Assembly: GCA_030674155.1 (NCBI GenBank)
Contig: CM060324.1
Span: 58,313,330 to 58,345,829, forward strand
Direction: 5' to 3'
Source: Stramonita haemastoma
Taxonomy: Eukaryota > Mollusca > Gastropoda > Neogastropoda > Muricidae
Length of the DNA: 32,500 nt
A program made the translations under genes and the position numbers. Under the pieces are notes generated by a model. The model was not told the origin of the DNA and did not search any database. It worked only from the letters and a program-made list of their open reading frames with translations. Below are positions 1 to 11,245 of this stretch, one piece after another. Positions within the stretch are counted from its first letter, which is position 1; each line of letters starts with the position of its first letter.

Positions 1-45
<45 letters not shown>
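1..45. repeat. (TC)n microsatellite
   Basis: Pure TC dinucleotide run at the window edge; its left end lies outside the window. Confidence 0.98.
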
Positions 46-49
<4 letters not shown>

Positions 50-687
50 TACCTCATCATCTGTGACATTCCTGTCCTGCTGTTCCCACGCCGCTCATTT
101 CGACCTCTCCGCCACAACCATACCCATCTCGTTATGTCCCATCCGCAGGGTTAGAAGTCAACAGAAAGTCTATCAATGTCGGGCCGCCATGGGGCTACCG
201 GCCAGAGGGGCCCTGCACTGCTGCTGGGTCACTTTGGTGGTGTTCAGTGGCGCCTGTTATGAGCTAACCTACGCAGGACACCACCTACTAAGCCCTCTAC
301 TAACGACAGTATTAGCTCAGTCGCGGAGCCAGACTGAGTGAGTCACCCACCTGAGGTGGCGACCACCACAACGTCCCTCCAACGACCGTTCCCCGCGAAC
401 CTCTAACCCCAAAGGCTTTGACACAAACTCACCACAGGCACAGACGCGTATAGGGAAACCTAATCTGTAATCACAATGACACCAGAGCAACTGGGGCCAC
501 CGAATGAGAGGCTTTTTTTTTCATGATGATCAATGTTGATGATGATGTAATGAGGCTGCTATGGTAGTGCATGTGCTTTAGGACTAGCCTGCTTGACAGG
601 GTTATAGTATACTCTACGCTTACTGACATAATAAAATTATATACCGGTGTCATACGGGCCCAAGCTCCCCCGTGGGGAAGCCGGGGG
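46..687. other. Unassigned non-coding stretch
   Basis: An open frame at 63-341 (92 codons, plus) has no domain I recognise. The sequence around 180-360 has the look of a dispersed repeat, but I cannot name a family. No splice-consistent gene was found. Confidence 0.4.
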
Positions 688-1002
688 CCTGTCAGTATGA
701 ATAGCATCCCCACCTAGAAACTCTAGTGCTAGGAATTTTTTCATTTCTATCACTCGAGATCTTTGCTTTTGCTACGTTTCTTTTCTTCCTGTCATCTCTT
801 TCTTGTCTACATTCTGCCTTCTTAGTCCATGCTCCTGCCTTTTTTTTTCCCCGGAAAGACTTAAAAGATAACAATTCTCTCTTAAGCCGAAGTTGGATGC
901 GCTGGGCCTAACTTGTCAGGCGCTTAACGGCAGCATGACGCATTTTGGCTCCAATAACAGACAGTAATAGTTGCTGTCTGAGCCGTCGACGAAGAAAGAA
1001 TC
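688..1002 (+). repeat. Dispersed repeat family G, copy 1
   Basis: Shares long blocks with 30038-30325 in the same orientation: CTGTCAGTATRAATAG, AAGATAACAATTCTCTC, GGATGYGCTGGGCCTA, CATTTTGGCTC and ATAGTTGCTGTCTGAG, in the same order and similar spacing. No tRNA-like head or coding frame seen. Confidence 0.85.
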
Positions 1003-1195
1003 CGGGTCCGAGTGATGCAGACACCTGCAGTGTTGTTCAGGTAGGCCTAATTCATTTTGACCAACACTCAAAATCACTTCCACAAAATGGATGAAGCTCA
1101 ACTGTGTGGTCCCAGTCTTCCCACTGAGCCCACACTACACTCACTCTGGGTACGACGAGCTAGCCAGAGTCCTAAAAATCCCTATGACTCGTATG

Positions 1196-1256
1196 GGATT
1201 TGAACCCCCGACCTTCCGGTCCGTAACTGTTGGCGCCAAACACTGCGCCAGGGTGG
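1196..1256 (-). repeat. tRNA-like SINE head fragment
   Basis: On the minus strand TGGCGCAGTGTTTGG resembles an A box and GGTTCAAATCC a B box, about 40 bases apart. There is no closed acceptor stem, so it is read as SINE-derived, not a tRNA gene. It is followed (1269-1335) by a fragment of the SINE B body on the same strand. Confidence 0.6.
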
Positions 1257-1268
1257 CTAGTCGGTTCA

Positions 1269-1335
1269 TGGTCTCATCGAATGACTTTTCGGGGAGTGGA
1301 GTCCGCGCTGATGTTAACTCCAAAGGAAAAAATGT
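1269..1335 (-). repeat. SINE B body fragment
   Basis: Matches the part of SINE B that reads GGAGTTAACATC..GCTGACTCCACTC and GATGAGAC in the full copies at 6191 and 31972. Confidence 0.65.
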
Positions 1336-1378
1336 TCGGATTTGTCGGTTTTAGCTCTAACCTGGGTTCGAACCCGAT

Positions 1379-1453
1379 CCGATGAAATCTGACAGATCAG
1401 GCTGGTTGAAATCTGACAGATCAGGTTGGTTGAAATCTGACAGATCAGGTTCA
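1379..1453. repeat. Three-copy short tandem repeat with a nearby inverted copy
   Basis: Three units of about 25 bases, each holding TTGAAATCTGACAGATCAGG. At about 1516-1531 the reverse complement core TTGTCAGATTTCAAC occurs, so the segment can pair with it. Confidence 0.8.
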
Positions 1454-1556
1454 AACCAAGCCTAGCCTAGTGCCAAAGCCGACACGCCCGTTCTAGGGGA
1501 TTTTTCCCTTTAATTGTCAGATTTCAACACGCAATGTTCTAAACACCTGGCCATCC

Positions 1557-1645
1557 TCTGTGTGTGTGTGTGTGTATGTGTGTTTGTGTGTGTATGTGTG
1601 TGTGTGTGTATGTGTGTGTGTGCGTTGTGTGTGTGTGTGTGTGTG
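1557..1645. repeat. (TG)n microsatellite
   Basis: TG run with scattered TA and TT interruptions. The short open frame across it is a repeat artefact. Confidence 0.97.
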
Positions 1646-2213
1646 TACCTGCCGCTTTTATTCTGACCCAGCCCTATTCCTTCCGCCCCCTCTCTTCCTT
1701 CAACTCTAACCTGTCTCCCAGTACTGTCGTGCCAGGTGGTATGAAGATTTTTATGTGCTCAATAAATCATACTTTTCTTCAACTAGTAAGGCAGTATAAG
1801 AAAATGAATACAATAAAATTAACTTTCACTTTACTTTGTTAACCACCCAGTTATTCCTACATAACACGTTTATCAGAGTCATACCCGTGATCAGCTGTTT
1901 TCAAACACACACGCACGCATGCCAGATGTATTGGTGTTTCCAATCCAAAACATTTAATGCTGTGGTGTATACTATATATATTCAGACATAGCAGATCTCT
2001 CTTACATTAAATTTGGGCTTTCTTCATTCTTTGAGGATATCCGGTGAGCACATCAGTACGAAAGTAGCACCACCAATTATCTTTTTTTTATATAAATAAT
2101 TTGCTTGCTTATAAAATACGAGTTCTTGTTTTCTTGTGATGAAACTTGTTCTCCATGCTCTGTCCATCTGCTTGTGTGTTTAACTCAAGTTCATCTTCTG
2201 AAAACTCAAATCT
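1646..2213. other. AT-rich stretch, no gene seen
   Basis: No conserved coding frame, SINE head or tandem repeat visible; contains CA-rich and TA-rich patches only. Confidence 0.5.
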
Positions 2214-2886
2214 GTGACTCAGATCACGTGTTGGTCACCAGTGTGACTCAGATCCACGTGTGGTCAACAGTGTGACTCAGATCCACGTGTGGGTCAACAG
2301 GTGTGACTCAGATCCACGTGTGGGTCAACAGGTGTGACTCAGATCCACGTGTGGGTCAACAGGGTGACTCAGATCCACGTGTGGGTCAACAGGTGTGACT
2401 CAGATCCACGTGTGGGTCAACAGGTGTGACTCAGATCCACGTGTGGGTCACCAGTGTGACTCAGATCCACGTGTGGGTCAACAGGTGTGACTCAGATCCA
2501 CGTGTGGGTCAACAGGTGTGACTCAGATCCACGTGTGGGTCACCAGGTGTGACTCAGATCCACGTGTGGGTCAACAGGTGTGACTCAGATCCACGTGTGG
2601 GTCACCAGGTGTGACTCAGATCCACGTGTGGTCACCAGTGTGACTCAGATCCACGTGTGGGTCACCAGGTGTGACTCAGATCCACGTGTGGGTCAACAGG
2701 TGTGACTCAGATCCACGTGTGGGTCAACAGGTGTGACTCAGATCCACGTGTGGGTCAACAGGTGTGACTCAGATCCACGTGTGGGTCAACAGGTGTGACT
2801 CAGATCCACGTGTGGGTCAACAGGTGTGACTCAGATCCACGTGTGGGTCAACAGGTGTGACTCAGATCCACGTGTGGGTCAACAGT
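2214..2886. repeat. 31-bp minisatellite, 22 copies, each with CACGTG and TGACTCA
   Basis: Unit: GTGACTCAGATCCACGTGTG then GGTCAACAGGT. I count 22 CACGTG hexamers between 2225 and about 2876, at 29-31 base spacing. Units differ mainly in CAACAG versus CACCAG and in one missing G in GTGTGG. High copy identity suggests recent expansion. Confidence 0.97.
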
Positions 2887-3026
2887 GGACTCCAGGCTGA
2901 TCTGCCTGCAGCCTTTGGCAGCAACAGCACCGCCATGTCAAAACCACTTCCACCTTTGATGTTTTGCACCAAGTTCTTCACCCGTCTTCCGTATCTTTTT
3001 TTTTTTTTTTTTTTTTATATCGAGTA

Positions 3027-3217
3027 TAATGAGATCAGCACTCTTGTGCTTTTTTACACCTAGTCCCCGTGTGTATGCAGTTTTGTAAATGTCATCTGTT
3101 CCCACCGGCACATGATGGCCTACTCTTACGAAAAGTGGAACAGGATTTAACGTGTGTGCAAGATGTTCTGCGTGCGTTCACACACGGGGCCTCGGTTTAT
3201 AGTCGAATCCGAAGGCC
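3027..3217 (-). repeat. SINE B, 3' fragment
   Basis: Carries the SINE B 3' portion (CCGTGTG..GCAG, CCCACCGGCACA, GGCCTACTCTTACGA, CGTTCACACACGGGGCCTCGGTT on the plus strand). The tRNA-like head is missing. A long T run (2997-3016) lies at its tail side. Confidence 0.88.
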
Positions 3218-3334
3218 TTTGTCTTCCCCCCTCAAGTGTCCCTGTAGGACAGTCATAGCAAGAGTTATGACGTCAGGTGACCTGACCAAACCATGCCAGC
3301 TTCCTCCTCTTTACAACAGCCAGAAGGGGTTTGG

Positions 3335-3690
3335 TTTGTTCCTGTGGCCCAGCATTCATGGATCACCTCTTGCCACACTGACTGTTGTTCCTGTGGCCCA
3401 GCATTCATGGATCACCTCTTGCCACACTGACTGTTGTTCCTGTGGCCCAGCATTCATGGATCACCTCTTGCCACACTGACTGTTGTTCCTGTGGCCCAGC
3501 TTTCATGGATCCCCTCTTGCCACACTGACTGTTGTTCCTGTGGCCCAGCTTTCAGGATCCCCTCTTGCCACACTGACTGTTGTTCCTGTGGCCCAGCTTT
3601 CAGGATCCCTCTTGCCACACTGACTGTTGTTCCTGTGGCCCAGCTTTCAGGATCCCCTCTTGCCACACTGACTCCTTGCTTCTGTGATCC
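3335..3690. repeat. 49-bp minisatellite, seven copies plus a decayed one
   Basis: Unit starts GTTCCTGTGGCCCAGC and ends CTCTTGCCACACTGACT. The first copies read CATTCATGGATC and the later ones TTTCAGGATC, so two subtypes sit in order. Open frames on both strands here only reflect the repeat. Confidence 0.96.
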
Positions 3691-3829
3691 AGCCAGAAAA
3701 TGTGTAGAAGAATTCTGAATGATGATATACAGTGAGGGTTAGAACAATAAATTTACCCATGGAATTCTAGAGTTAATCAAAGGTTGTGGTAAAGGTGCTC
3801 TCAAAACTGTTTGCAGTGGTTGAGGAGTG

Positions 3830-4086
3830 GAGTTGAGAGGTGTCAGAGACCTCAGCTTCTCTGAGGACTAGTTAGCGTTTTGAGGGTGGCGCCCATCTCC
3901 TCTCCTTCGGTGCTTTACCTTCCCTGACCCTGAAGAGGGTAGGTACCCATTTACAGCTGGGTGAACTGCAGACTCTACTGAAACCAAGACGTACAAACGG
4001 TCACCCATCCGAGAGGTAACCACGCCCAAGGCTGCTTAACCTCAGCAAGGGGGATAGTGAGTGCTCTGACCACTGTGCTGTCCCCT
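3830..4086 (-). repeat. SINE C, nearly full length
   Basis: On the minus strand: ACAGCACAGTGGTCAGAGCA head, GATGGGTGACCGTTTG, AATGGGTACCTAC, GGTAAAGCACCGAAGG, GGCGCCACCCTC and CTGAGGTCTCTGACACCTC, in the same order as the copy at 20331. Confidence 0.88.
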
Positions 4087-4194
4087 TCGTTGACCAGATA
4101 GCAAACTACCTTAGTTACCTTCTGCCCTCTCCTCACTGGAAGCATTCTTTTCCTCATTCATCCACCCCTGGCAAAACCCAAAAACCAGATGTAA

Positions 4195-5438
4195 AATTGG
4201 AGAGAACAGTTTATTGGCATACTGTCTGTGCAAGTAAAAATTAAAAAAACCCAAAAAGCATCCCATTCGAAATCATCGTCTCATCATGACAAATCAGGAC
4301 ATATTTCAGCATACAAAATGATAACAACAAATAACTTCAACAGTCTGAAAACCATCATCATATTCATTATCATATCCATCATCAGAAAAAACTAAAAACG
4401 TCTGAAATAGTCTTTTTTGATTCAACCACAAATAGTCACATTTTCACTAGTAATAAAACCGTATGGTTTTGTTGGGGGGATTTTTTGTTTGCTTTGTGTT
4501 TATTAGGGGGGGGGGGTAGGGTGTGCCACTTTTTCCTCTTTCTCTCTTTCTTTGGGGGGGGGGGGGGGGATCCATCAGAAAGGTAGAAAAATTGGGGAAC
4601 AGTCCCTTTTGACATAAATCAGTAGTGAAAGACAAGTTAGAATACTGCTCTTTAAATTCAGTACAACATTTTTACTGGCTAATTTCCTTGTTCCCTATAT
4701 ATACACAAGACCTTCTATATCATTTTCTTGATTTTTCGTTGTTGACTGCTACTATCCTCCCCCCCCTTTATTATCTCTAGACAAAATCATTTAAATGCTT
4801 TCTTTTTTTGGTTATTTTTTCAAACATCATTCTTCCATAAGTTTCTGATAATTTTTTTTTTAAGCTTTAAGCCGCATGTTTTGTTTTGTTGTTGTTGTTT
4901 TGTTGCTGGGGTTTTTTGTTGTTTGATTTCTGATTTGGTCACACAATATAAACTTTGCAATTTACACATGCTGAAAATTATTGGGAAACACAATTTGTAA
5001 TGAAACACTTATGACAAAAATACACATTCTTTTTATCTCCCAAAGTTTCCATTTTTCACAGGTACCAGTTTTGGCAATTTTGTCATCACAAACACACACA
5101 CATGGATACAATTTTCATGATATACTCTACAGGCATAGATTATATATGAGACATTGATTCTGATTGGAGAGGACATTTCATCTTTCTTCTCTCCACTTTG
5201 CAAAACATTACAGGGCAACACACACTGAACGGCAGTCTACACAGAAAACCGAGGACATGGAACAAAGCATTAAACTTGTGAGAAACAATGTCGTGCCTTG
5301 GCCTCTTTTTCAGCATACGCCAAACCATTAAAAAAACCTCAGCATTTTGGGTTACTTGTTACAACTGAACATTACATATTAAAGATCTATATCCGGCACA
5401 GAACACACACTCTTGTATCAGACTTCAAAATCAGGTAC

Positions 5439-5469
<31 letters not shown>

Positions 5470-5616
5470 GGCAATGGAAATAAATTCTAGATACGGTATG
5501 AATAAAAATGATACTATTAATGTAAACATGATATATATCTGGTTATACATTTCAGAACTCCGTGAATCTTTCCCGTCATCAAGAATAAGGCTTCAACACC
5601 GTTAGTTAAAAGTTAA
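4195..5616 (-). other. Unique AT-rich stretch, possible distal EGLN 3' UTR
   Basis: No coding frame of note. Contains G-runs at 4505-4518 and 4552-4569, a poly-T at 5442-5465, and ATTTA-type AT-rich blocks on the minus strand. UTR identity is inferred only from position and composition. Confidence 0.25.
4210..4215 (-). terminator. Possible polyadenylation signal AATAAA
   Basis: AATAAA on the minus strand, followed at lower coordinates by a short A-rich then repeat-derived region. Unique-looking sequence from about 4200 to 8850 could be the far part of the EGLN 3' UTR, with this as its end. The hexamer occurs elsewhere between 4.2 and 12 kb, so this choice is tentative. Confidence 0.2.
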
Positions 5617-5853
5617 GTCTGTCCGAGCCTAAGGCTCATCAGGCCGGTGCTTATCCCGGTTTCTGTGGCGTTAAGCGACTGAGAGTCATAGACTCCCCCT
5701 GGATAGGACGCCAGTCACCCCTTTACACCTGGGTGGGGGAAAATAGCCGTAAAGTGCCTTTTCCAAGGGCACAACGCCATAGCGGAAAGTGGGATTGAAC
5801 CTGCAACCTTTAGATTACGAGTCCAACGCCCTAACCACTAGACTACGGCGGTG
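5617..5853 (-). repeat. SINE A, full length (tRNA-derived)
   Basis: On the minus strand the head reads CCGTAGTCTAGTGGTTAGGG (A box) and GGTTCAATCCC (B box), followed by GCCCTTGGAAAAGGCACTTT and a body ending GGATAAGCACCGGCCTGATG. It matches 22163-22445 in opposite orientation. Confidence 0.92.
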
Positions 5854-6190
5854 ACTGTTCAACACTGTCTTGCACAGAAAATGTTGGCACAACTGGTTTT
5901 CTTCCCGTTTTTTTCTTCTTCTAAATAAAGTATCTTTTTTCTTTATAATTTGCACAATTTCATATGAGGGAAGGGGTGTACATTAAACACTTCATTTCAA
6001 ATATTCACTCTAATAACTGTATTTTGTTTATTTAACCTTACCTTTTTTTTTTGGGGGGGGGGGGGAGGTCAATTTTTTGGGTTTTTTCCAGGAGAAGGTG
6101 GGGATAGGAAACTAATCTTGTTTTTCTTCCCACAAAAACGTACACCCACCCTGCTAGTGCAGATCTTCATTTTCACAAATTCATACATGT

Positions 6191-6537
6191 GGACGGGATA
6201 GCCTAGTGGTCAGAATATTGTGCTCGCAATTTGACGACCCGGGTTCGATTCCCGTGTGAGAGGATTTTTTCCCCTGGAGTTAACATCAGTGCTGACTCCA
6301 CTCTCCCCACAAGTCCTTCGGATGAGACTATAAACCGAGGCCCTGTGTGTGAACGCACGCAGAACATCTTGTGCATACGTTAAATCCTGCTCCACTTTTT
6401 GTAAGAGTAGGCCATTGTGTGCCGGTGGGAGCAGATGTCAAGATTTACAAAACTACATACACACAGGGATTGGATGTAAAAAAGCATGCGAGTGTTTTTT
6501 CCATTATCCACAAAATAATAGAATAAAATAAAAATAA
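6191..6537 (+). repeat. SINE B, full length (tRNA-derived)
   Basis: Head GGACGGGATAGCCTAGTGGT (A box) and GGTTCGATTCC (B box, about 6242-6252), then GGAGTTAACATCAGTGCTGA, ACCGAGGCCCTGTGTGTGAA, a CCGGTGGGA block and an AATAAAATAAAAATAAG tail. Confidence 0.93.
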
Positions 6538-6846
6538 GATGTACACAAACTGCTAGGGCATCATAGATGATCACAACAAACTACTGTGGTAGTCAATCCA
6601 CTGCAAACCTGAATAAACGATGAAGTGTCTAATTTGGGTCTTTTTTTTAGAGGAGGGGGGGGGGTACTGAACTGATTTATAATTATAAATGTTGGTTGCC
6701 TGTAAAACACTATCCACACAAATGAATTACGCTACACAGCCTTTCCTTAAAAATAGAAATAAAAAGCCACATGATGCTTACTCCAGGACATCATACGATT
6801 GACCTTTGAACAACAAAAAAGATACCCCAAAACCACACACACACAT

Positions 6847-6895
6847 TTCAAGATTCAAGATTTAATTCGCCTTTAACCCCTCTTGGGGACGCATG
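6847..6895 (+). repeat. Dispersed repeat family H, copy 1
   Basis: AAGATTTAATTCGCCTTTAA then CCCCTCTTGGGG, almost identical to 27369-27420. Both copies lie next to long CA tracts. Confidence 0.85.
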
Positions 6896-7146
6896 CATGC
6901 ACACAACACACACGCACGCACGCATGTACACACACACACACACACACATGACACACATGTACACACACACCACACACACATCCCCCACACACACACAATC
7001 ATCACAGACACACAACACACAACACAACACACACACACACACACAGTGTCTCACAGACACACACACACACACACACACACAACACACACACACACCACAC
7101 ACACACACAACGACGTGTCTACACAGACACACACACACACTCACAC
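6896..7146. repeat. Long interrupted (CA)n microsatellite
   Basis: About 250 bases of CA with irregular interruptions. All three frames on one strand and others on the opposite strand are open for purely repetitive reasons; none is called a gene. Confidence 0.97.
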
Positions 7147-7680
7147 AAAAACCAACCTTAATTATCAGCAACAACAAAAAAAAACACAACAAAAAAAACA
7201 ACCTTTAAACCCTGACACCACCACCTCATGAATACAATCCTCCTCCATACAATAAAACCACCCTTGACCACCAACCCACCCCCCTGGCAAGTCAACAGTT
7301 ATCACTAATAGCAGCAAAAGACAGAAAGTGACAGACTGCTTAAAAATGTTTTTAAAAAATGAATAAACCAGACAGAACAACAGAAGACTCATTCCACCTA
7401 TTCCCACACTGAGAAAGGGAGTCTCTCTCTCTCACTCACCACCCCACCACCAAGCAGCCCATTTGAGCACACTAACACACACACATGTATACATACACTA
7501 CACTTTTTTTTTTTTTTTAACAGTTTAGTTTTTCTTTTTTCGCTGATAATATGGTTATTTGAACACACATTTAGCTGCAACTTTCCTTGAGCAAAACCCC
7601 CACAAATACACACACAAAATTTTTTTTTTTTTAAAAGGCCACCATATCTATGAGCTCCAAGTTCTGTATTCATGAAAAAG
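7147..7680 (-). other. Unique AT-rich non-coding stretch
   Basis: A-rich then T-rich blocks with short homopolymers (7505-7518, 7621-7632). No gene or named repeat seen. Confidence 0.4.
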
Positions 7681-7681
7681 T

Positions 7682-7798
7682 AACATTTGACTGATTGAAC
7701 GAAAATGTATCTATAAAATACACTAACGTGATAATTAAAACATTTGACTGATTGAACGAAAATGTATCTATAAAATACACAAACGTGATAATTAAAAC
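7682..7798. repeat. Two-copy 58-bp tandem duplication
   Basis: Two nearly identical copies beginning ACATTTGACTGATTGAACGA and ending CGTGATAATTAAA; they differ by one base (CTAACGTG versus CAAACGTG). Confidence 0.95.
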
Positions 7799-7799
7799 T

Positions 7800-8845
7800 T
7801 TTTTCTTTCAATGGATAAACTGTCCTACATGAAGGCACAAGCATGCAGACAATGGGGCTTTCAGTTTTCCATCCCAACTGTTCAAGCATAAAAGCAGGCA
7901 CGCCACAGAAAAATTCTCTGAACAAAGCAGCCCCAAGTTTGCTCACGAACACTGTCAAAGTCTATTTATTTCACATGTGCGCAGACTACCCAGGTGTAAA
8001 AAAAAAAAAAAGGGCAAAAATTCTACTCCTTCGCTGAAAACTGGCCCTCTTTTTTTTTATTCTTTTTTATTTTTTATAAGCCTAGGTTTTGGGTTCGGTT
8101 TTTTTCCATCCTGAAAACACTATAGATCCATCTGGGCACAGATAAATGATTGTCATGAAATAAGTGATGCACATGTAGAAAAAAAACCCAAACAAAGAAA
8201 AGCCAGGTAACTTTGATAAGCTTTGGTTTGGGATAAGACACGAGGCAGAGACATTATCATTACTATAACAACAGAAAGGAAAATTCACTTTTAATTCTAA
8301 CCAAACTTTTAGAGACACACGACTTGAAACTTAAATATAAATTTTTCAATTTTAAAAATCATTGTTTCCTAGATTTCAGATGAATAGTTTATCATATGTG
8401 GGGTTTAAAATCCACACATCATCGATTTGAACTTGATGCCGTATTCAGGGGAAAAAAATACAAACACTTGTCTCCTTTTCCTGAAAAAAAAAATCAAACA
8501 CACACACACACACACAAATAATATACAAAAGAAAACCCAACCCTAATACACCTTGATTTGTCTTAAAATGTTTAAAAACCAATCAAACTTGTCATTAAAA
8601 ATTTGCCACATTGGTAAAAAAAAAAAAAAGAAAATGGTGTGGAAGAGGGGGGAGGGGGGGGGGGGAGCCACCCAGCCTTATAACTAAACACTGCCACAGC
8701 AGTGACCAGCTCCCCTCTGGCAACATCCCCCCCCCCTTCAAATCAACCAGCCTGTGACACTGACTGCTCAGAGTATCTATCGCCAACAGATCAGGGAACT
8801 CATCACTCAAGTTCTACAGTTTCTCAAGTCCCTTTCTGGTCCAAT
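7800..8845 (-). other. Unique non-coding stretch, possible EGLN 3' UTR
   Basis: No convincing frame. Contains a short CA run (8498-8516), A runs and G/C runs (8651-8666, 8727-8736). Nothing else stands out. Confidence 0.3.
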
Positions 8846-8849
8846 GTTC

Positions 8850-9637
8850 GTTTCTGAGGTCACAGAATGGCTTCTGAAATTTGCGAAATGAGTTGTGTTT
8901 TTTTTTAAAGGAGTATCAGAAATCATAAGCTAGTTTCTAAAATTAGTTTCTGAAAAAGAGTAGGGTTTTTCCATAGTTTCTGAAGTTAGTTTCCAAAGTC
9001 ACAAATTTATTTCTGAAGTTAGATTCTTAAGCCGCTGCTTCGTTTCTGAAGTAATAACTTGATTTCTGAAGCCATGACCTACTTTGTGATGTAATAGCTT
9101 GGTTTCTAAAGCCATGATGACTTAGTTTCTTTAGTAATAACATGATTTCTGAAGCCATGACCTACTTTCAGAATAACTTGGTTTCTGAAGCCATGACCTA
9201 CTTTCTGAAGTAATAACTTGGTTTCTGAAGCCATGACCTACTTTCTGAAGTAATAACTTGGTTTTTGAAGCCATGACCTACTTTCTGAAGTAATGACATG
9301 GTTTCTGAAGCCATGACCTACTTTCTGAAGTAATGACACGGTTTCTGGAGCCATGACCTACTTTCTGAAGTAATGACACGGTTTCTGAAGCCATGAGCTA
9401 CTTTCTGAAGTAATGACATGGTTTCTGAAGCCACAAGCCAGTTTCTGAAGTAATAACTTGGTTTCTGAAGCTGTGACCTACTTTCTGAATAACTTGATTT
9501 CTAGAGCCATGACGATCTAGTTTCTTTAGTAATGACATGGTTTCTAAAGCCATGACCTAGTTTCTTTAGTAATGACATGGTTTCTGAAGCCACAAGCCAG
9601 TTTCTGAAGTAATAACTTGGTTTCTGAAGCCAGGAGT
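8850..9637. repeat. Minisatellite with a two-part, about 40-bp unit
   Basis: The unit joins two similar 20-base halves: GTTTCTGAAGCCATGACCTA and CTTTCTGAAGTAATGACATG. Central copies (9180-9440) are nearly identical while the flanks (8850-9100, 9480-9600) are decayed, as expected if expansion occurred in the middle. Confidence 0.95.
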
Positions 9638-9639
9638 CA

Positions 9640-10335
9640 GGAACTAAGGTTAAGGTGGGGACTGGCCAAGCTTGGCACTGTTCACTGTCAGCTGGTCGTC
9701 TTTCTTTCCGGATGTTTAAAAAGGGGGCTAAGAAAACAAACCACTTGTGTAGGAGACAAAAAAAAAACAACACCCACCCAAGATTTGAATCTCAACGGAA
9801 ACCGATTTCCACTCATTTCCTTACTACACACTGACAGATCAAAACCAATCCCTCTTTTGGACGGGATGCACTGAGGTCCCTTACAGAGCCTGCTTTGTGC
9901 CCATGATCTACAGAAAACAAAACCCTTTTCCACAAAAAGTGTTTAGCCTATAAAATCCTGTAGTAAAACCCCGGGGTGATGAAGGTAAGCAAATATATTT
10001 ACATATATATACACATACATGCCGACGGGGAGAATATGCAAAAAGGGGCCCACCAGCAAGATGCTCTCCGCCTCTCTTGGAAAAAGCCCATCATCCATAA
10101 GTCATAGGCTATTTGAGACAAGAAGTCACAAAAATGTCCTTATAAAACAAAACAGCATTGATACTGCTAACATTCTTTTCCCCCCCCGAGTTGTGTTGCT
10201 CAATGTTTGTGTGAAAAGAAAAAAAAGGGGGGTTGATATTTTGTTTGTTGTTTGTTGTTTGTGTAATATCTAGGCAAACATAGTTTGATCTGTCAACATG
10301 GGGATGAGCCGTGGTTTGATCATGCTGTCACCTCC
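9640..10335. other. Non-coding stretch without a recognised feature
   Basis: Short overlapping frames on both strands around 9500-9930 have no domain similarity I can see. A small ATATATA patch lies near 9997-10020. Confidence 0.4.
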
Positions 10336-10338
<3 letters not shown>

Positions 10339-10417
<79 letters not shown>

Positions 10418-10441
10418 TGCGTGTGCGTGTGTGTGTGTGTG
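10339..10441. repeat. (TG)n microsatellite
   Basis: About 50 TG units with two short interruptions near the right end. Confidence 0.98.
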
Positions 10442-10562
10442 TTTTAAAGATCTGTGTTCTAAAAAAAAAATTTTTAAAAATTGCTTTAAACACTATACCT
10501 CCACATAATTCCCTCACTTTCATTCATAAATTATTTTTACATGTCAAATCCTGCAAGTATGG

Positions 10563-11245
10563 AGAGTATGGACGATAAACCGAGGTCCCGTGTGTTACAC
10601 ATCATTAATTGTGACGCTCCACCACATAATGAGACGCTTTGCACCAGAGGTCAATTTTTAAGTAATGACATGTTGTCAAACTGCAATAAAATGGCTATAC
10701 AATACAAAAAATAGATTGAAAATCGGACAATTCTAGGAAAAGTTATTGCAAGTTGAAATGCTTGACTGCAGGAAATGACAAAATGAGAAATTGACATGTT
10801 TAGCATCTTAATAGGTGGTCAGAATGAGCGTTTGGGTTTTTAAAAACACGTTTAAAGGTAAAAGGAAACAAAATTATGATTTGGTATTTCACTATAAGGT
10901 AGAATAATGGCTATACTTTAATAACCAATCAAAATCTCAAAATTGCCAACTTGACCCCACCTGCTTTTAATGGCTCCTGGCAGAAAAGTGGGTTATGTGC
11001 TAAGCGACTCATTTCGTGGTGGAGCGCCACATTTAGCGCACGTAAAAGAACCCACGGCATCAAGGGGGTTGTCCCTGGCAAAATTCTGTAGAAAAAGCCA
11101 CTCTGATAGAGAAACAAATACAGTTGCATGCAGGAAAAAGAAAAAAAAAGGGTAGGCGCTGCACTTGTGGCGACGCACTGTCCCCAGGGAGAGCAGCCCG
11201 AATTTCACGCAGAGAAATTCTGCTGTGACATAAAGTGATACAAAA
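10563..11245 (+). repeat. Dispersed repeat family E, split by an insertion
   Basis: Left part 10563-10610 holds GACGATAAACCGAGGTCCCG; right part 11031-11245 holds AGCGCACGTAAAAGAACCCA, GTTGTCCCTGGCAAAATTCT, GTGGCGACGCACTGTCCC and CAGCCCGAATTTCACGCAGA. I recall these two parts as adjoining in a very common marine snail repeat; 420 bases (10611-11030) separate them here. A fragment of its right end recurs at 27084-27172. Confidence 0.75.
10611..11030. mobile_element. MITE-like element with 29-bp terminal inverted repeats
   Basis: Left end GTGACGCTCCACCACATAAT then GAGACGCTT (10611-10639). Right end AAGCGACTCATTTCGTGGTG then GAGCGCCAC (11002-11030). The right end matches the reverse complement of the left at 25 of 29 positions. 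ATT occurs immediately outside both ends as a possible target duplication. There is no transposase frame inside, so it is non-autonomous; the superfamily is not identifiable by eye. Confidence 0.8.

Noticed and set aside
2214..2886. CRISPR-like array of regular repeats
   Set aside because: There are no unique spacers; the whole 31-bp unit is repeated, and the genome is eukaryotic.
3069..3718. Two overlapping plus-strand frames with repeated peptides
   Set aside because: They start in a SINE B fragment and run through the 49-bp minisatellite, whose period is not a multiple of three; repeat-driven.
6896..7231. Overlapping open frames of His/Thr or Cys/Val composition
   Set aside because: They are translations of a CA microsatellite, with no start context, splice sites or domain.
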